A DNA stretch of 64,000 bases, from NCBI GenBank assembly GCA_905233385.1, contig CAJOEH010000006.1:93195-157194 (forward strand). Direction: 5' to 3'. The position numbers were made by a program, and so were the translations under genes. The stretch comes from an uncultured Oscillospiraceae bacterium. Lineage in GTDB: Bacteria; Bacillota; Clostridia; Oscillospirales; Oscillospiraceae. Positions 8,195 to 16,407 of this stretch are shown here, one piece after another. Below the pieces are notes generated by a model, which saw nothing but the letters and a program-made list of their open reading frames with translations, had not been told where the DNA came from and ran no database searches. The stretch's first letter is position 1; each line of letters opens with the position of its first letter.

Positions 8195-8401
8195 ATGAGA
8201 GAACATATCATTATTGAAAAAGCAGTAAAGTATTCCGTTCCAGATCAGAGCCCGACGCCATACGGGTGCACATATAAAACCCAAGAGGGATATTGGGTAG
8301 AAAACCTTTCAAATACTGCGATGATGAAAAGCGACAATCCCCAAAAACCAACAACAAAAAAGTGCGATATCGAAACGGGAGAAGATCAGAAAGGTGAATG
8401 A
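8195..8401 (+). CDS. Putative graspetide (ATP-grasp RiPP) precursor peptide
   Basis: The 68-aa peptide starts at the ATG at 8195 behind AAGGAGAAC. The N-terminal leader (about residues 1-20) is followed by TPYG at 21-24 and by a YKTQEGYWVEN segment. The C-terminal core is rich in Thr, Lys, Asp and Glu (KPTTKKCDIETGEDQKGE, 51-68). This is the layout of ATP-grasp target peptides: a conserved Pro-Phe/Tyr-Gly leader block and a Tyr-x-x-x-Gln block, then a Thr/Lys plus acidic core that can be cross-linked by side-chain esters or amides. The stop overlaps the ATP-grasp gene by 8 bp. The identity as precursor rests on context and composition, with no proven homologue. Candidate donors are T53, T54, K55 and K56; candidate acceptors are D58, E60, E63 and D64. 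Confidence 0.66.
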   Translation: MREHIIIEKAVKYSVPDQSPTPYGCTYKTQEGYWVENLSNTAMMKSDNPQKPTTKKCDIETGEDQKGE

Positions 8402-9359
8402 TATTGAATACTTAGTTATCTCTTCCTCCATCGATTATTCTACCGATCTTGTTTGCTTTGAGTTGCACGAGCGCCAAAAGTCATATTTGCGGCTAAATCG
8501 TGATAGTTTTGGAGATTACGATATACTTTATTCGTTATCGGATCGGAGGATGGTAATAACAATTGGGGATGATGTTTATTCACTCAGGAATGATAATCTG
8601 AAAGGCATTTATTTTAGAGCGCCAGTATTCTTGCGATCTCACAAAAAATACAACATAAACGAACAATTGATTAGGAGTCAATGGAGTTCATTTATAAGAA
8701 ACCTTGTCGTATTTGAAAATGCAAAATGGATTAATCATCCGGTAAATACATATAGAGCTGAAAACAAAATGTATCAACTCCACTGCGCACAATCTGCAGG
8801 ACTGTTAACCCCGAAAACATATGTTGGGAATGTATTACCAAAGAATATTATTGGCACGCAAGAATATATTGTTAAACCTTTGGATACTGCGTTGTTTTAT
8901 AATGAATCACAAGAATACTTTACATATGCCTCAGTTGTTGGAGGAAGCGAACTAATTGATTCAAATATTAAAGACGCACCTGTTATCTTTCAAGAATTCC
9001 TCGAAGATAAACTGGATATTAGGGTTACAGTGATTGGTAATATGGTTTTTCCTGTTAGCATTACAAAGCAAGGGAAAAACATATATGGGGATTGGAGGGT
9101 GAACCCTAAGGACTCTCTGCAGTACACAAGTATTACACTTCCAAAAGGGATTACCAATAGAATAATTGGGCTTATGAACAAACTGGATCTTACGTTTGGT
9201 GGAGTTGATTTGGCACTATCTAAGGGGAAATACTACTTTATTGAAGTTAATCCGACAGGAGAATGGGGCTGGATAAGTCCGTATTGCACAATGCCCTTAG
9301 AAATAGCTATCGTAAATGAATTAGTTGGGGAGGCATCTGATGAAAAGAGTCCTTTATGA
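8394..9359 (+). CDS. ATP-grasp peptide maturase (graspetide ligase-like)
   Basis: The 321-aa protein starts at a GTG at 8394, overlapping the precursor gene by 8 bp (translational coupling). Residues 1-115 form a pre-ATP-grasp region with the GIYFRAPVFLRS block. The rest is an ATP-grasp fold. K161 in YIVKP is the usual nucleotide-binding lysine. FQEFLEDKLDIRVTVIG (199-215) gives the E/R substrate-phosphate residues. GGVD (269-272) and FIEVNPTGEWGWI (282-294) carry the metal ligands D272, E284 and N286. The N-P-x-G-x-W-x-W-I ending is typical of MvdD/SAV_5884-type RiPP maturases rather than of glutathione or D-Ala ligases. It would activate acidic side chains of the neighbouring peptide with ATP to form macrocyclic ester or amide links. 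The gene is AT-rich compared with the flanking DNA, suggesting transfer. Confidence 0.83.
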   Translation: MNDIEYLVISSSIDYSTDLVCFELHERQKSYLRLNRDSFGDYDILYSLSDRRMVITIGDDVYSLRNDNLKGIYFRAPVFLRSHKKYNINEQLIRSQWSSFIRNLVVFENAKWINHPVNTYRAENKMYQLHCAQSAGLLTPKTYVGNVLPKNIIGTQEYIVKPLDTALFYNESQEYFTYASVVGGSELIDSNIKDAPVIFQEFLEDKLDIRVTVIGNMVFPVSITKQGKNIYGDWRVNPKDSLQYTSITLPKGITNRIIGLMNKLDLTFGGVDLALSKGKYYFIEVNPTGEWGWISPYCTMPLEIAIVNELVGEASDEKSPL

Positions 9360-10203
9360 AATAATTCCTGCAGTATCTTTATATAGAGCAAATAGGGCAC
9401 TAACAGAAAAGATAAATAGCGAAGAAAGCCAAGCCAACGTTGCCTATTTAGATAATATCAATGCGATACCAATTGACAGCTTTAGGCAGAAGTATGCTGA
9501 ATCGTTTGAAATGAAAAACCGATTCGAGGACAAAGCAAAAACAAATGTTTTTGGAATCACTATTGCCATTTCTGTGATTATGGGGGCAACGGGATTGACT
9601 GGCTCATTGATAAATAAATATCATTCTCCCATTCTCAATTGGATAGTGTTTTTTATCCTTCTGGCGGCGATTGTCTATCTGCTTGCTTCGGGAATAGATG
9701 CAATTAAAGTACTCTTTAAGGAGAACACCATGTCAACAGTAGCTTTATCCGATTTGTCAACAGATAGTTTTGCTACAAAAGAAAAGTACGATGATTGCAT
9801 AAACAGAAATATATATCGTAATACTATTAGAAACAACTATTTGCATTCGTCTTTTTTATGCATCAGAAATTCGCTAATATGCCTGATGGTCTTATTTATC
9901 CTTGTTTCTGTTCCAATCACGGCAAAGAACTCCATAAGCACAACAGCCGTTGTCGCAACTCCATTCAGCGATTCGTCAGTTTCATATTCCTCAACTGTGA
10001 TTATTCCAGATGGGCTAGTTGTTGCAAAAATCAATGAAAGCATTTTTCAAGACTTAGCAGAGCGAGACGTTATAGAAGAAAATACAGTTTACAGTTTTGT
10101 GAATATTGCGGAGAAATACTTTGTACAATACAGATGCTATAAATCGGATATTATTGTAACGGCTTTTTCTTGTTTTGATAGGGTGCATAACGAGGGTCAA
10201 TAA
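9340..10203 (+). CDS. Membrane protein of the graspetide-like operon, unknown function
   Basis: The 287-aa protein starts at the ATG at 9340, with GGGGAGG 6 nt upstream; an in-frame TTG at 9325 lies inside that ribosome site and is unlikely. It overlaps the ATP-grasp gene by 20 bp. The N-terminal about 65 residues are charged and cytosolic. Hydrophobic helices follow at about 69-90, 98-119 and 176-194, with a polar loop between the second and third. After the third helix come about 90 Ser/Thr-rich and then mixed residues, probably outside the cell. I do not recognise the family, and no ABC-transporter or protease motif is visible. As the third gene of a RiPP operon it could handle export, immunity or display of the modified peptide (inference only). 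Confidence 0.7.
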   Translation: MKRVLYEIIPAVSLYRANRALTEKINSEESQANVAYLDNINAIPIDSFRQKYAESFEMKNRFEDKAKTNVFGITIAISVIMGATGLTGSLINKYHSPILNWIVFFILLAAIVYLLASGIDAIKVLFKENTMSTVALSDLSTDSFATKEKYDDCINRNIYRNTIRNNYLHSSFLCIRNSLICLMVLFILVSVPITAKNSISTTAVVATPFSDSSVSYSSTVIIPDGLVVAKINESIFQDLAERDVIEENTVYSFVNIAEKYFVQYRCYKSDIIVTAFSCFDRVHNEGQ

Positions 10204-10212
10204 TGTGGAAAA

Positions 10213-10246
10213 CAGCGGCAGGAAGGAATCCTGCCGCTGTGAGTTT
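10213..10246 (+). terminator. Terminator of the graspetide-like operon
   Basis: CAGCGGCAGGA and TCCTGCCGCTG (11-bp perfect stem) lie 10 bp after the stop of the membrane-protein gene. The T-run is weak (GTGAGTTTG). The following stretch, 10247-10538, is AT-rich and shows no supported gene. Confidence 0.7.
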
Positions 10247-10538
10247 GTTAATGCGATGAAAAGCGTCAATGATGTGTTTCTTTCTAAATGATTTGCGTTT
10301 GCAATGCCGCATTACTTCACTGGAGTTTGTTGCAGAGCAACCACAATTACTTATGAGTGTTATGCTACCCGAATTAAACTGTTATGGCAATCCCTTCGCG
10401 CTGCAAGAACATTTCACCATATTATTTCGCACATTAAACAATCGGCATTTCAAATAATTCAAACTATTCATCAATTAGCAAACGGGAGAATTCGATGTGT
10501 GGTTTTTCTTTGAAAATGTCATTATCAGATGATGATCC

Positions 10539-10781
10539 CTATTTGATTTCCTGCTCCAGACCATCGAACAGAGGAGAATCGAAAAACTCGCGCAGACTGA
10601 TCTCCCAGCCGTCGCAAAGCTTCTTGATCGAAACGATGCCTGGATTCTGACTTTTCTCGTTCAGCATACTGTAAATCGTGGACGGAGAAACGCCGGAGAT
10701 ATTTGCCAGCGCGTTGATCGCCATATTCCGCTCCTTACAGATCTGGATGATTCTTTCGGCCACTGCCTCTTTGGTGTTCAT
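10539..10781 (-). CDS. Small XRE-family HTH regulator
   Basis: The 80-aa protein starts at the ATG at 10781, preceded by GGAGG at 6-nt spacing; longer in-frame starts upstream lack a ribosome site. The HTH covers most of the protein: AVAERIIQICKERNMAINAL, then VSPSTIYSMLNEKSQ. The rest (IKKLCDGWEISLREFFDS) is characteristic of single-domain Cro/SinR-like regulators of mobile or defence loci. It is divergent from the SLOG gene, and the intergenic region contains a perfect 14-bp inverted repeat pair that is its likely operator. It probably represses both genes. Confidence 0.85.
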   Translation of the reverse strand: MNTKEAVAERIIQICKERNMAINALANISGVSPSTIYSMLNEKSQNPGIVSIKKLCDGWEISLREFFDSPLFDGLEQEIK

Positions 10782-10841
10782 ATCAAACCTCCGCTTACGA
10801 TATATCGCTAAAAGCATATCCAAACTTGCGATAAATCGTGT

Positions 10842-10891
10842 GGGATATATCGCAATTTTTCGGACTACATGCTATAATTGCGATATATCCC
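10842..10891. promoter_or_regulatory. Divergent operator/promoter region (GGGATATATCGCAA inverted pair)
   Basis: GGGATATATCGCAA (10842-10855) and its exact reverse complement (10878-10891) flank a TATAAT -10 box for the rightward SLOG gene at 10873-10878. Two looser copies of the half-site lie at about 10797-10807 and 10828-10839. The position and symmetry suit an autoregulated XRE operator. Confidence 0.65.
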
Positions 10892-10910
10892 AAACGCGGG
10901 GGCGAATGAT

Positions 10911-11348
10911 ATGACCTGCACGTTCTTTGGACACCGCTATGTGCCAAAAGAAATAGAGCCGACCTTGCGGTCGACTCTGATTGATTTGATAGAAAACCTG
11001 GGAGTAGATCTGTTTTACGTCGGCAATCACGGAGAGTTTGACGCGATGGTTCGCCGCATGATGCGTGAACTGTCTGCCAAATACCCAATTACATACCGCG
11101 TGGTCCTGGCGTATATGCCGGGGAAGAAAGATGTTTTCGATGCTGTCGATTATTCCGACACAGTTCTCCCGGAGGGCATCGAGACCGTACCGAAACGTTT
11201 TGCGATCAACTATCGGAACAGATGGATGATCGAACAGTCGGATTTCGTCGTCACCTACGTCGTCCACGATGCCGGCTCCGGCGCAGCACAGTTTAAAAAA
11301 CAGGCTGAACGGAAAGGGAAATCGGTGATTGAGCTGAGTCCGGACTAG
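10911..11348 (+). CDS. SLOG-domain (YpsA/DUF1273-like) protein
   Basis: The 145-aa protein starts at the ATG at 10911. It opens MTCTFFGHRYVPKE, the GHR signature of the DUF1273/SLOG superfamily. It continues with a Rossmann-like alternation (YVGNHGEFDAMVRRMMREL; YRVVLAYMPGKK) and ends SDFVVTYVVHDAGSGAAQFK, where the glycine-rich loop normally binds a nucleotide-type ligand. SLOG proteins often sense or bind nucleotide-derived signals and are frequent in defence loci. Here it is controlled by the divergent XRE gene and sits beside a Gabija operon that converges on it. A direct defence role is inferred from context. Confidence 0.78.
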   Translation: MTCTFFGHRYVPKEIEPTLRSTLIDLIENLGVDLFYVGNHGEFDAMVRRMMRELSAKYPITYRVVLAYMPGKKDVFDAVDYSDTVLPEGIETVPKRFAINYRNRWMIEQSDFVVTYVVHDAGSGAAQFKKQAERKGKSVIELSPD

Positions 11349-11381
11349 TAATGGTTCGCATTCAGAATCATTAATGCTTAA

Positions 11382-13184
11382 TTAACTATTTTTCGATAGT
11401 ATTGAAGTGATGAATTGAGAAGGTTGCTGATACTTCAAATCACCCCAGGGCATCTTTTTATATTCAGCATATGAAAGGAAACAGAGTCTCTTGGCGCGTG
11501 TAACAGCCACATACATATTGTTTTTTTCCTGCTCCATTTCTTTGCCGCCTGCATTTACAGCTCGATAATCAGGAAATGTCCCTTGCGACAGTCCAATTAT
11601 ATATACCACTTCAAATTGTAGCCCTTTAGACATATGCGCTGAAAGCAAAGATACGCCGTTGTTATTATCTGTCAATTGCGTTTTTCCTAAAGATACATGG
11701 TTTCTGAAGGATACAATTGTCCGTTGTTCCGAGGTGACCTGACTTGAATACTTTTGCCAATGCTTTTTCCACATACTACAGTCATTAAGCGCCATATACT
11801 TATCGTCATCGGAGATTTCAAGATTCTGAATCAAAGTTTCCAATTTATTCAACGCGCTTTTCAATTCAAACGGCTCAATGTTGATTTTCAAAACAATGTC
11901 ATGAATCGTGGCAAAAAAGTCATCGGTTGCACCTGCAACAATGCTTTCCAGTTCTCTCGAATGAAGGATATCTTTAGGGTTGGCTATAAGTCTTAACTCC
12001 AAATCAAATGCTTTAAAATAATCCGACTCGCTTTCAATACCCGATGCCGTTTTTTTGGAATAATAGGGTATTCCATGACGGCTCAGCTCTTCTTCAATTG
12101 CAGAAAATACATATTTATTTCTTGCTATGATGGCAAAGTCGTCATATTTTAACGGTCCTTCGATGTCTGGATGACCGTTTTTCATTAAGTATTCAATTGA
12201 AGAACGAATAATCTCGGCTTCTTTGTTTTCATTAAAATAAGAATTTGCTGTTAGCTCGCCTTCATAAAAGCAATTCGGAATACCGGATGATTGCTCGAGA
12301 GTATTTGCAAATTGAACAATCTTTTTTGCGGATCTGAAGTTTTCGTCTAGTCTAAAAATATGCGGATTAAAATCATTTTTAAATGCTACAGACATTAGTG
12401 TGCTGTCTGAGCCGTTGAAACCGTATATAGATTGGTTTTCGTCTCCGACCATCATTATGTTCTTGAATGATTCTCCGCATAGCGCCTTTATAACCATGTA
12501 CTGAGCAAAATTCAAATCCTGAGCCTCATCAACGCAAATATATTTATATTGCGTTGTATAAAGCTTTACTATATTGGGGTTTTCAGACAGTATTCTATAG
12601 GCATAAAAAAGTATATCATCAAAATCTATTCCACCTTGTGTTAACAATTGCTCGTTGTACAGTTTGTACATCAAAGCGTTGTTATCATTGATAGTGGGAT
12701 TTGACGGAGAGATGAACTTTTTTTTGTAATCTGATATCATGGCCAGACAATCCGATAGGTATGATCTCTCTTGAGCATGTCTCTTTAAGACTTCACTCAA
12801 TGTGTAGTTTTGCTCAATTGCAGATAATAGTATTTTTTTCCTATCTTCAGCGCTTTCGAACAAAGACAAGTTTGAGTCAAGACCGATAAGAAATCCACGG
12901 CTTTGAACCATGTCTAAACAAAATGCGTGAATTGTGCCTATTGTGGCATTATTAATTAAATCGTCTATATTTGAATCCTCTTTTATACGATCGCGCATTT
13001 CTTCTGCCGCCATATTGCTGAATGTTAAGGCAAGAACTTTTACTCGCGGCCCCGTTTGTAACAGCCTCTTAATTCTTTCTATTACAACGCGAGTTTTTCC
13101 GCTTCCAGGGCCGGCCATAACCAATAATGCACCATCATTATAATCAACAATCTCTTGTTGAGCTTTTGAAAGTTTAATGCTCAT
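11382..13184 (-). CDS. gajB: Gabija GajB-like UvrD/Rep-family helicase
   Basis: The 600-aa protein is a UvrD-type superfamily 1 helicase. It shows a Q-motif start (LSKAQQEIVDY), Walker A GPGSGKT at residues 25-31, motif II DEAQD near 218, GDENQSIYGFNG, and motif VI NNMYVAVTRAKRLCF near the C-terminus. Its ATG at 13184 abuts the TAA of the OLD-nuclease gene with no gap. An OLD nuclease followed directly by a UvrD helicase is the definition of the Gabija anti-phage system. In known systems GajB senses DNA ends and activates the GajA nuclease. It is slightly longer than the best-studied GajB (about 500 aa). It is AT-rich, like the rest of the defence genes. Confidence 0.88.
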   Translation of the reverse strand: MSIKLSKAQQEIVDYNDGALLVMAGPGSGKTRVVIERIKRLLQTGPRVKVLALTFSNMAAEEMRDRIKEDSNIDDLINNATIGTIHAFCLDMVQSRGFLIGLDSNLSLFESAEDRKKILLSAIEQNYTLSEVLKRHAQERSYLSDCLAMISDYKKKFISPSNPTINDNNALMYKLYNEQLLTQGGIDFDDILFYAYRILSENPNIVKLYTTQYKYICVDEAQDLNFAQYMVIKALCGESFKNIMMVGDENQSIYGFNGSDSTLMSVAFKNDFNPHIFRLDENFRSAKKIVQFANTLEQSSGIPNCFYEGELTANSYFNENKEAEIIRSSIEYLMKNGHPDIEGPLKYDDFAIIARNKYVFSAIEEELSRHGIPYYSKKTASGIESESDYFKAFDLELRLIANPKDILHSRELESIVAGATDDFFATIHDIVLKINIEPFELKSALNKLETLIQNLEISDDDKYMALNDCSMWKKHWQKYSSQVTSEQRTIVSFRNHVSLGKTQLTDNNNGVSLLSAHMSKGLQFEVVYIIGLSQGTFPDYRAVNAGGKEMEQEKNNMYVAVTRAKRLCFLSYAEYKKMPWGDLKYQQPSQFITSILSKNS

Positions 13185-15080
13185 TTATTCACCATCCCCA
13201 ACGTTCAAACTCTCTTTAACTTCGTTAAACAATTCATTCAGTTTTGACGGAATGCACAGCGTCTTATCTGATATGCTAACGATTTTCTCTGCTATACATT
13301 CAGCGTATTTTGCTTTGTCTTTTTTTAGACAATCAACAATAGCGCGTTTTCTCCCGTCTTCACCATCGTATTCATATAGAATTTGTTCTTTTTTTTGCAG
13401 TCCGCAAGTTGGACAAGGTTCCCCTGTGCTTTTTTGCCCTGCTACTTTATGATTATTAGTTGCAATGAAACGATCAAAGAACTGTACCGGATCTCGTGCA
13501 GCCCCTTCCGGATCAGATTCCATCCGAAGAATATGTTCGTATTCATTGATAGCTTCAACTATATATTTACCGTAGCCGGATGATACGAGATATTGTTCAT
13601 AGTATTCCCCATTATCAAGTACGATTACATTAGAAGACTGTTCTAACTCTTTCCCGGTCGCTTCAACTAATGCCTTATTAACTGTAGCGATGGTTTTTGT
13701 TTCACCATCGCTAAAGATAAAAAATGGAATATCGAAGTCGACAAACAACTTGAGAAAAGAGCGGTAGTTTTGTCCACCTATTCCAAGAATATTGATCCCC
13801 AGCGAACTTGGATCACATTTAAAAAACTTAGTAAAATAAATAGGTAGAGCAAGCTCCTCAGTAATGCCTTCAGCCAGAATAACTGCGCTGGAGAATAACA
13901 GGTCTCCTTTACTCTTTATAAATTCTCTTTGAATCTTGGCGAGTTCCTCAGTTTGATATTTGGTATTATCAATTCTGTGTGCAAAAGTGGACCCATCTTT
14001 TTTGTAAATATGGATAAAGTCTTTGATATCTGCCTGCGCCAATATATTTGATGAATGTGTACTTACGATTTTTTGTCCAGTAAAATTCATTATCTGCTTA
14101 TATAGTTTTTTTTGAGCGCAGGAATGTAGATGAGCTTCCGGTTCCTCCATGGTTAGTACCGAAAACATCTCTGCGTCAGGATCTTGTTTTTGAATACACG
14201 TTAGTAAATGCTTAACATAAGCTCCCAAAGTCAAAAATGATACCCAACTGCGTGTTCCCATACCATGTTCTGATAAAGAAATCACTGGACCGCTTCCGTC
14301 TTGAAATTTTACATCAATGCCTTTATGTAAATCGCTGATTTTTCTGCTTAGTGGTTCAATTTGAAGTGTGCTTGCAGCTGATCCGATAAGATTTCCTATC
14401 TCAGATAATTGAACTTCAGCTTCCCTAAGTGTCGGAGTGTTATCAACTATTTCTTTATTAATTTCATCCAACTGCTGTTCCAGTTTTTCAACAATTTCGG
14501 AAGGAATCTCACTGTTAGAAGTCGCTCTGCCAAAATACGATTTCTTATCTCTAATATCTTCCGTGATATCTCGATGAGCATCCATATAAAAGCAGGAAAT
14601 ATACTTCATCATATCTTGAGTGAAGCTTTGTTTCTTGCAATCGGCATTGTCAGCACTTTCGCCCCACTGTTTTATTACATATTTTGAACATCTGTAGTTA
14701 TCAAACTCAATGTCATATTGTATTATTGTCCTAATGCCTACAAAATCATTTGAATTGTCATCTGTAAAAATCCATTTTTCAGAAAAAACAGTTGTCCAAA
14801 AAGCCGAAAATGAATTTCTACCACTCTCGTCTTCGCCCGGGGAAATCATGACATCGATTATTGCAGCTTTATCTTTTTTCAGAGCTTCGCCGTTTTTTAC
14901 AAATATGTCTTGTTCCGACACAAAATAAGTAGTATTAAGTGCCACGTTAATAGCTCTTAGTATATTTGACTTTCCGGCATTGTTTTGTCCGAAAATCAAA
15001 TTGTTGTCGCCTAAAACAATCTCCAGTGACTCGATAGATCTAAAATTTTTGATACGCAATCGAGAAATCTTTAGTCCCAT
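13185..15080 (-). CDS. gajA: Gabija GajA-like OLD-family ATPase/TOPRIM nuclease
   Basis: The 631-aa protein starts at the ATG at 15080 behind AAAGGAG. The N-terminal ABC/OLD ATPase begins KISRLRIKNFRSIESLEIVL with Walker A GQNNAGKS (31-38). EEPEAHLHS near 312 is the Walker B/signature region, and STHSSNIL (340-347) is the switch histidine region. The TOPRIM nuclease follows: LAEGITEE at 402-409 and FSDGETKT (456-463). A CPTCGLQKK insert (556-564) may bind metal. In Gabija, GajA cuts or nicks specific DNA when nucleotide levels fall during phage infection. It is the upstream partner of gajB. The 114-bp gap to the HNH gene above may carry a weak promoter. Confidence 0.88.
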   Translation of the reverse strand: MGLKISRLRIKNFRSIESLEIVLGDNNLIFGQNNAGKSNILRAINVALNTTYFVSEQDIFVKNGEALKKDKAAIIDVMISPGEDESGRNSFSAFWTTVFSEKWIFTDDNSNDFVGIRTIIQYDIEFDNYRCSKYVIKQWGESADNADCKKQSFTQDMMKYISCFYMDAHRDITEDIRDKKSYFGRATSNSEIPSEIVEKLEQQLDEINKEIVDNTPTLREAEVQLSEIGNLIGSAASTLQIEPLSRKISDLHKGIDVKFQDGSGPVISLSEHGMGTRSWVSFLTLGAYVKHLLTCIQKQDPDAEMFSVLTMEEPEAHLHSCAQKKLYKQIMNFTGQKIVSTHSSNILAQADIKDFIHIYKKDGSTFAHRIDNTKYQTEELAKIQREFIKSKGDLLFSSAVILAEGITEELALPIYFTKFFKCDPSSLGINILGIGGQNYRSFLKLFVDFDIPFFIFSDGETKTIATVNKALVEATGKELEQSSNVIVLDNGEYYEQYLVSSGYGKYIVEAINEYEHILRMESDPEGAARDPVQFFDRFIATNNHKVAGQKSTGEPCPTCGLQKKEQILYEYDGEDGRKRAIVDCLKKDKAKYAECIAEKIVSISDKTLCIPSKLNELFNEVKESLNVGDGE

Positions 15081-15194
15081 TGTTTTACAATCTCCTTTGT
15101 ATAACCTGCTAAATAGGCCCCAAACACTCTGTTTTCTTCTGAGACCGTTATGACAAAACAACCGTCTACGTTCTTTTATACAAAGATTAACAAG

Positions 15195-15959
15195 CTAATA
15201 GTTCACCAATTTCGAATTATGATACTCTATCATTTCTTTTGAAGGAAGAAACTTGCCGGGAAGAGCAATGCGCTTGCCCTCATACTTTTCAAAAAAGTCA
15301 TAAAACACGTCGGAAGAATACTTTTCTTTTGCCGCCTTTGAAATCAGGATATTGTAATCTGTATCAATGGTAAAAATGCCTTCATCAAAGGCTCTGTGGT
15401 GCAGGTAGTTGAGGCATAGTCCGTTTGTGGGGTTGTTCCGTTCGGTTGCCGGATCGCTCGCCGACCAGGATTTGATATGGCTTGCCTGAAGCAGTTTCGG
15501 GATGTCGATTCCGGTAATACAGCAGGTGTTATTATATGCTGAAAGAACGGTGCTCCGGAAAAACGCTTGTCCGCGACGAGAAGATCCTCTCGTTTCCACA
15601 TTAACGCCTTCCGGGATAATCAGCTCTGTTTGCTCGTCCGAGGTCAAGAGGATATCGCTTGAAGCAACGGCTCTCTCTGCTTCGTTATACAGACGTTCCA
15701 TATCCTGATGAAATTCGTCCCATATCGCTTGATCCAGCTTGCTCCCATGCTGAAGCCCTTTGACGCCGCGGCTGGAGAGTTCGGGGTCGAAACGCCCGAA
15801 GTTGCACATCTTCATGGAAAGAGCAGAGGGGTTTCTTCCCATAGATGCAGCCAGTTTTTGTATTTGGGGGTTTGATTTGCTGATGCGCCCGAATGGGATT
15901 TTGCAGTACAATGCGAGCGCAAGAATTGTTTCTTCTCTTGTCCAATTTCGTCGTTCCAT
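15195..15959 (-). CDS. HNH endonuclease of the restriction locus
   Basis: The 254-aa protein has a C-terminal HNH_2-type nuclease: RRGQAFFRSTVLSAYNNTCC, then LQASHIKSWS (first His) and NPTNGLCLNYLHHRAFDEG (Asn and His). The N-terminal half (WTREETILALALYCKIPFG; NPSALSMKMCNFGRFDP) is the putative DNA-reading region seen in stand-alone HNH restriction enzymes. It could be a modification-dependent or companion nuclease of the adjacent methyltransferase/Vsr set. It lies 17 bp downstream of vsr on the same strand. Confidence 0.82.
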   Translation of the reverse strand: MERRNWTREETILALALYCKIPFGRISKSNPQIQKLAASMGRNPSALSMKMCNFGRFDPELSSRGVKGLQHGSKLDQAIWDEFHQDMERLYNEAERAVASSDILLTSDEQTELIIPEGVNVETRGSSRRGQAFFRSTVLSAYNNTCCITGIDIPKLLQASHIKSWSASDPATERNNPTNGLCLNYLHHRAFDEGIFTIDTDYNILISKAAKEKYSSDVFYDFFEKYEGKRIALPGKFLPSKEMIEYHNSKLVNY

Positions 15960-15976
15960 GTTTCACCCCATAAAAA

Positions 15977-16402
15977 CTAAAGATTCTGACCGGCCCTAAT
16001 CTGTTCGGCAAGATGGTTCAGTGTTTCTTCTGCTGTATCCGCTTTCAACTGACATTCCCAAACCGTTAACACTCTCCAGCCGAGGCCGTTGAGCAGCTTT
16101 GCATTCTCTGTATCACGCTCGGCGTTTTTTTGTATTTTGGGAATCCAGTATTCTGTGTTTGACGAAGGCCAGACAAAACGCGGACAATCGTGTTTGTGCC
16201 AAAAGCAACCATTGACAAAAACAACTGTTTTATACTTTGGGAGCACAATATCCGGCTTGCCGGGCAGATCCTTGGCATTCTTTCTGTACCGAAACCCATT
16301 GGAGAATAAATACTTGCGCACCAGTTCTTCTGGCTTGGTATTTTTGCTTCGGATGCGTGACATATTCATGCTGCGAATCTCTTTTGAATGGTTATCTGCC
16401 AT
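15977..16402 (-). CDS. vsr: Very short patch repair endonuclease
   Basis: The 141-aa protein starts at the ATG at 16402 behind TGGGGTG; a GTG at 16411 would add three residues. Vsr hallmarks are complete: RSMNMSRIRSKNTKPEELVR, LPGKPDIVLPKYKTVVFVNG with the catalytic Asp of PDIV, and CFWHKHDCPRFVWPSSN with the zinc/active-site His and Cys. Vsr nicks 5' of T in T:G mismatches that arise when 5-methylcytosine deaminates, so it limits mutation caused by the co-encoded m5C methyltransferases. It overlaps or abuts the end of the methyltransferase gene. Confidence 0.93.
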   Translation of the reverse strand: MADNHSKEIRSMNMSRIRSKNTKPEELVRKYLFSNGFRYRKNAKDLPGKPDIVLPKYKTVVFVNGCFWHKHDCPRFVWPSSNTEYWIPKIQKNAERDTENAKLLNGLGWRVLTVWECQLKADTAEETLNHLAEQIRAGQNL

Positions 16403-16407
16403 AGAAA

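Noticed and set aside
10304..10513. 69-aa frame after the graspetide-like terminator
   Set aside because: No ribosome site, no recognisable domain, and two overlapping frames are equally open; treated as non-coding.
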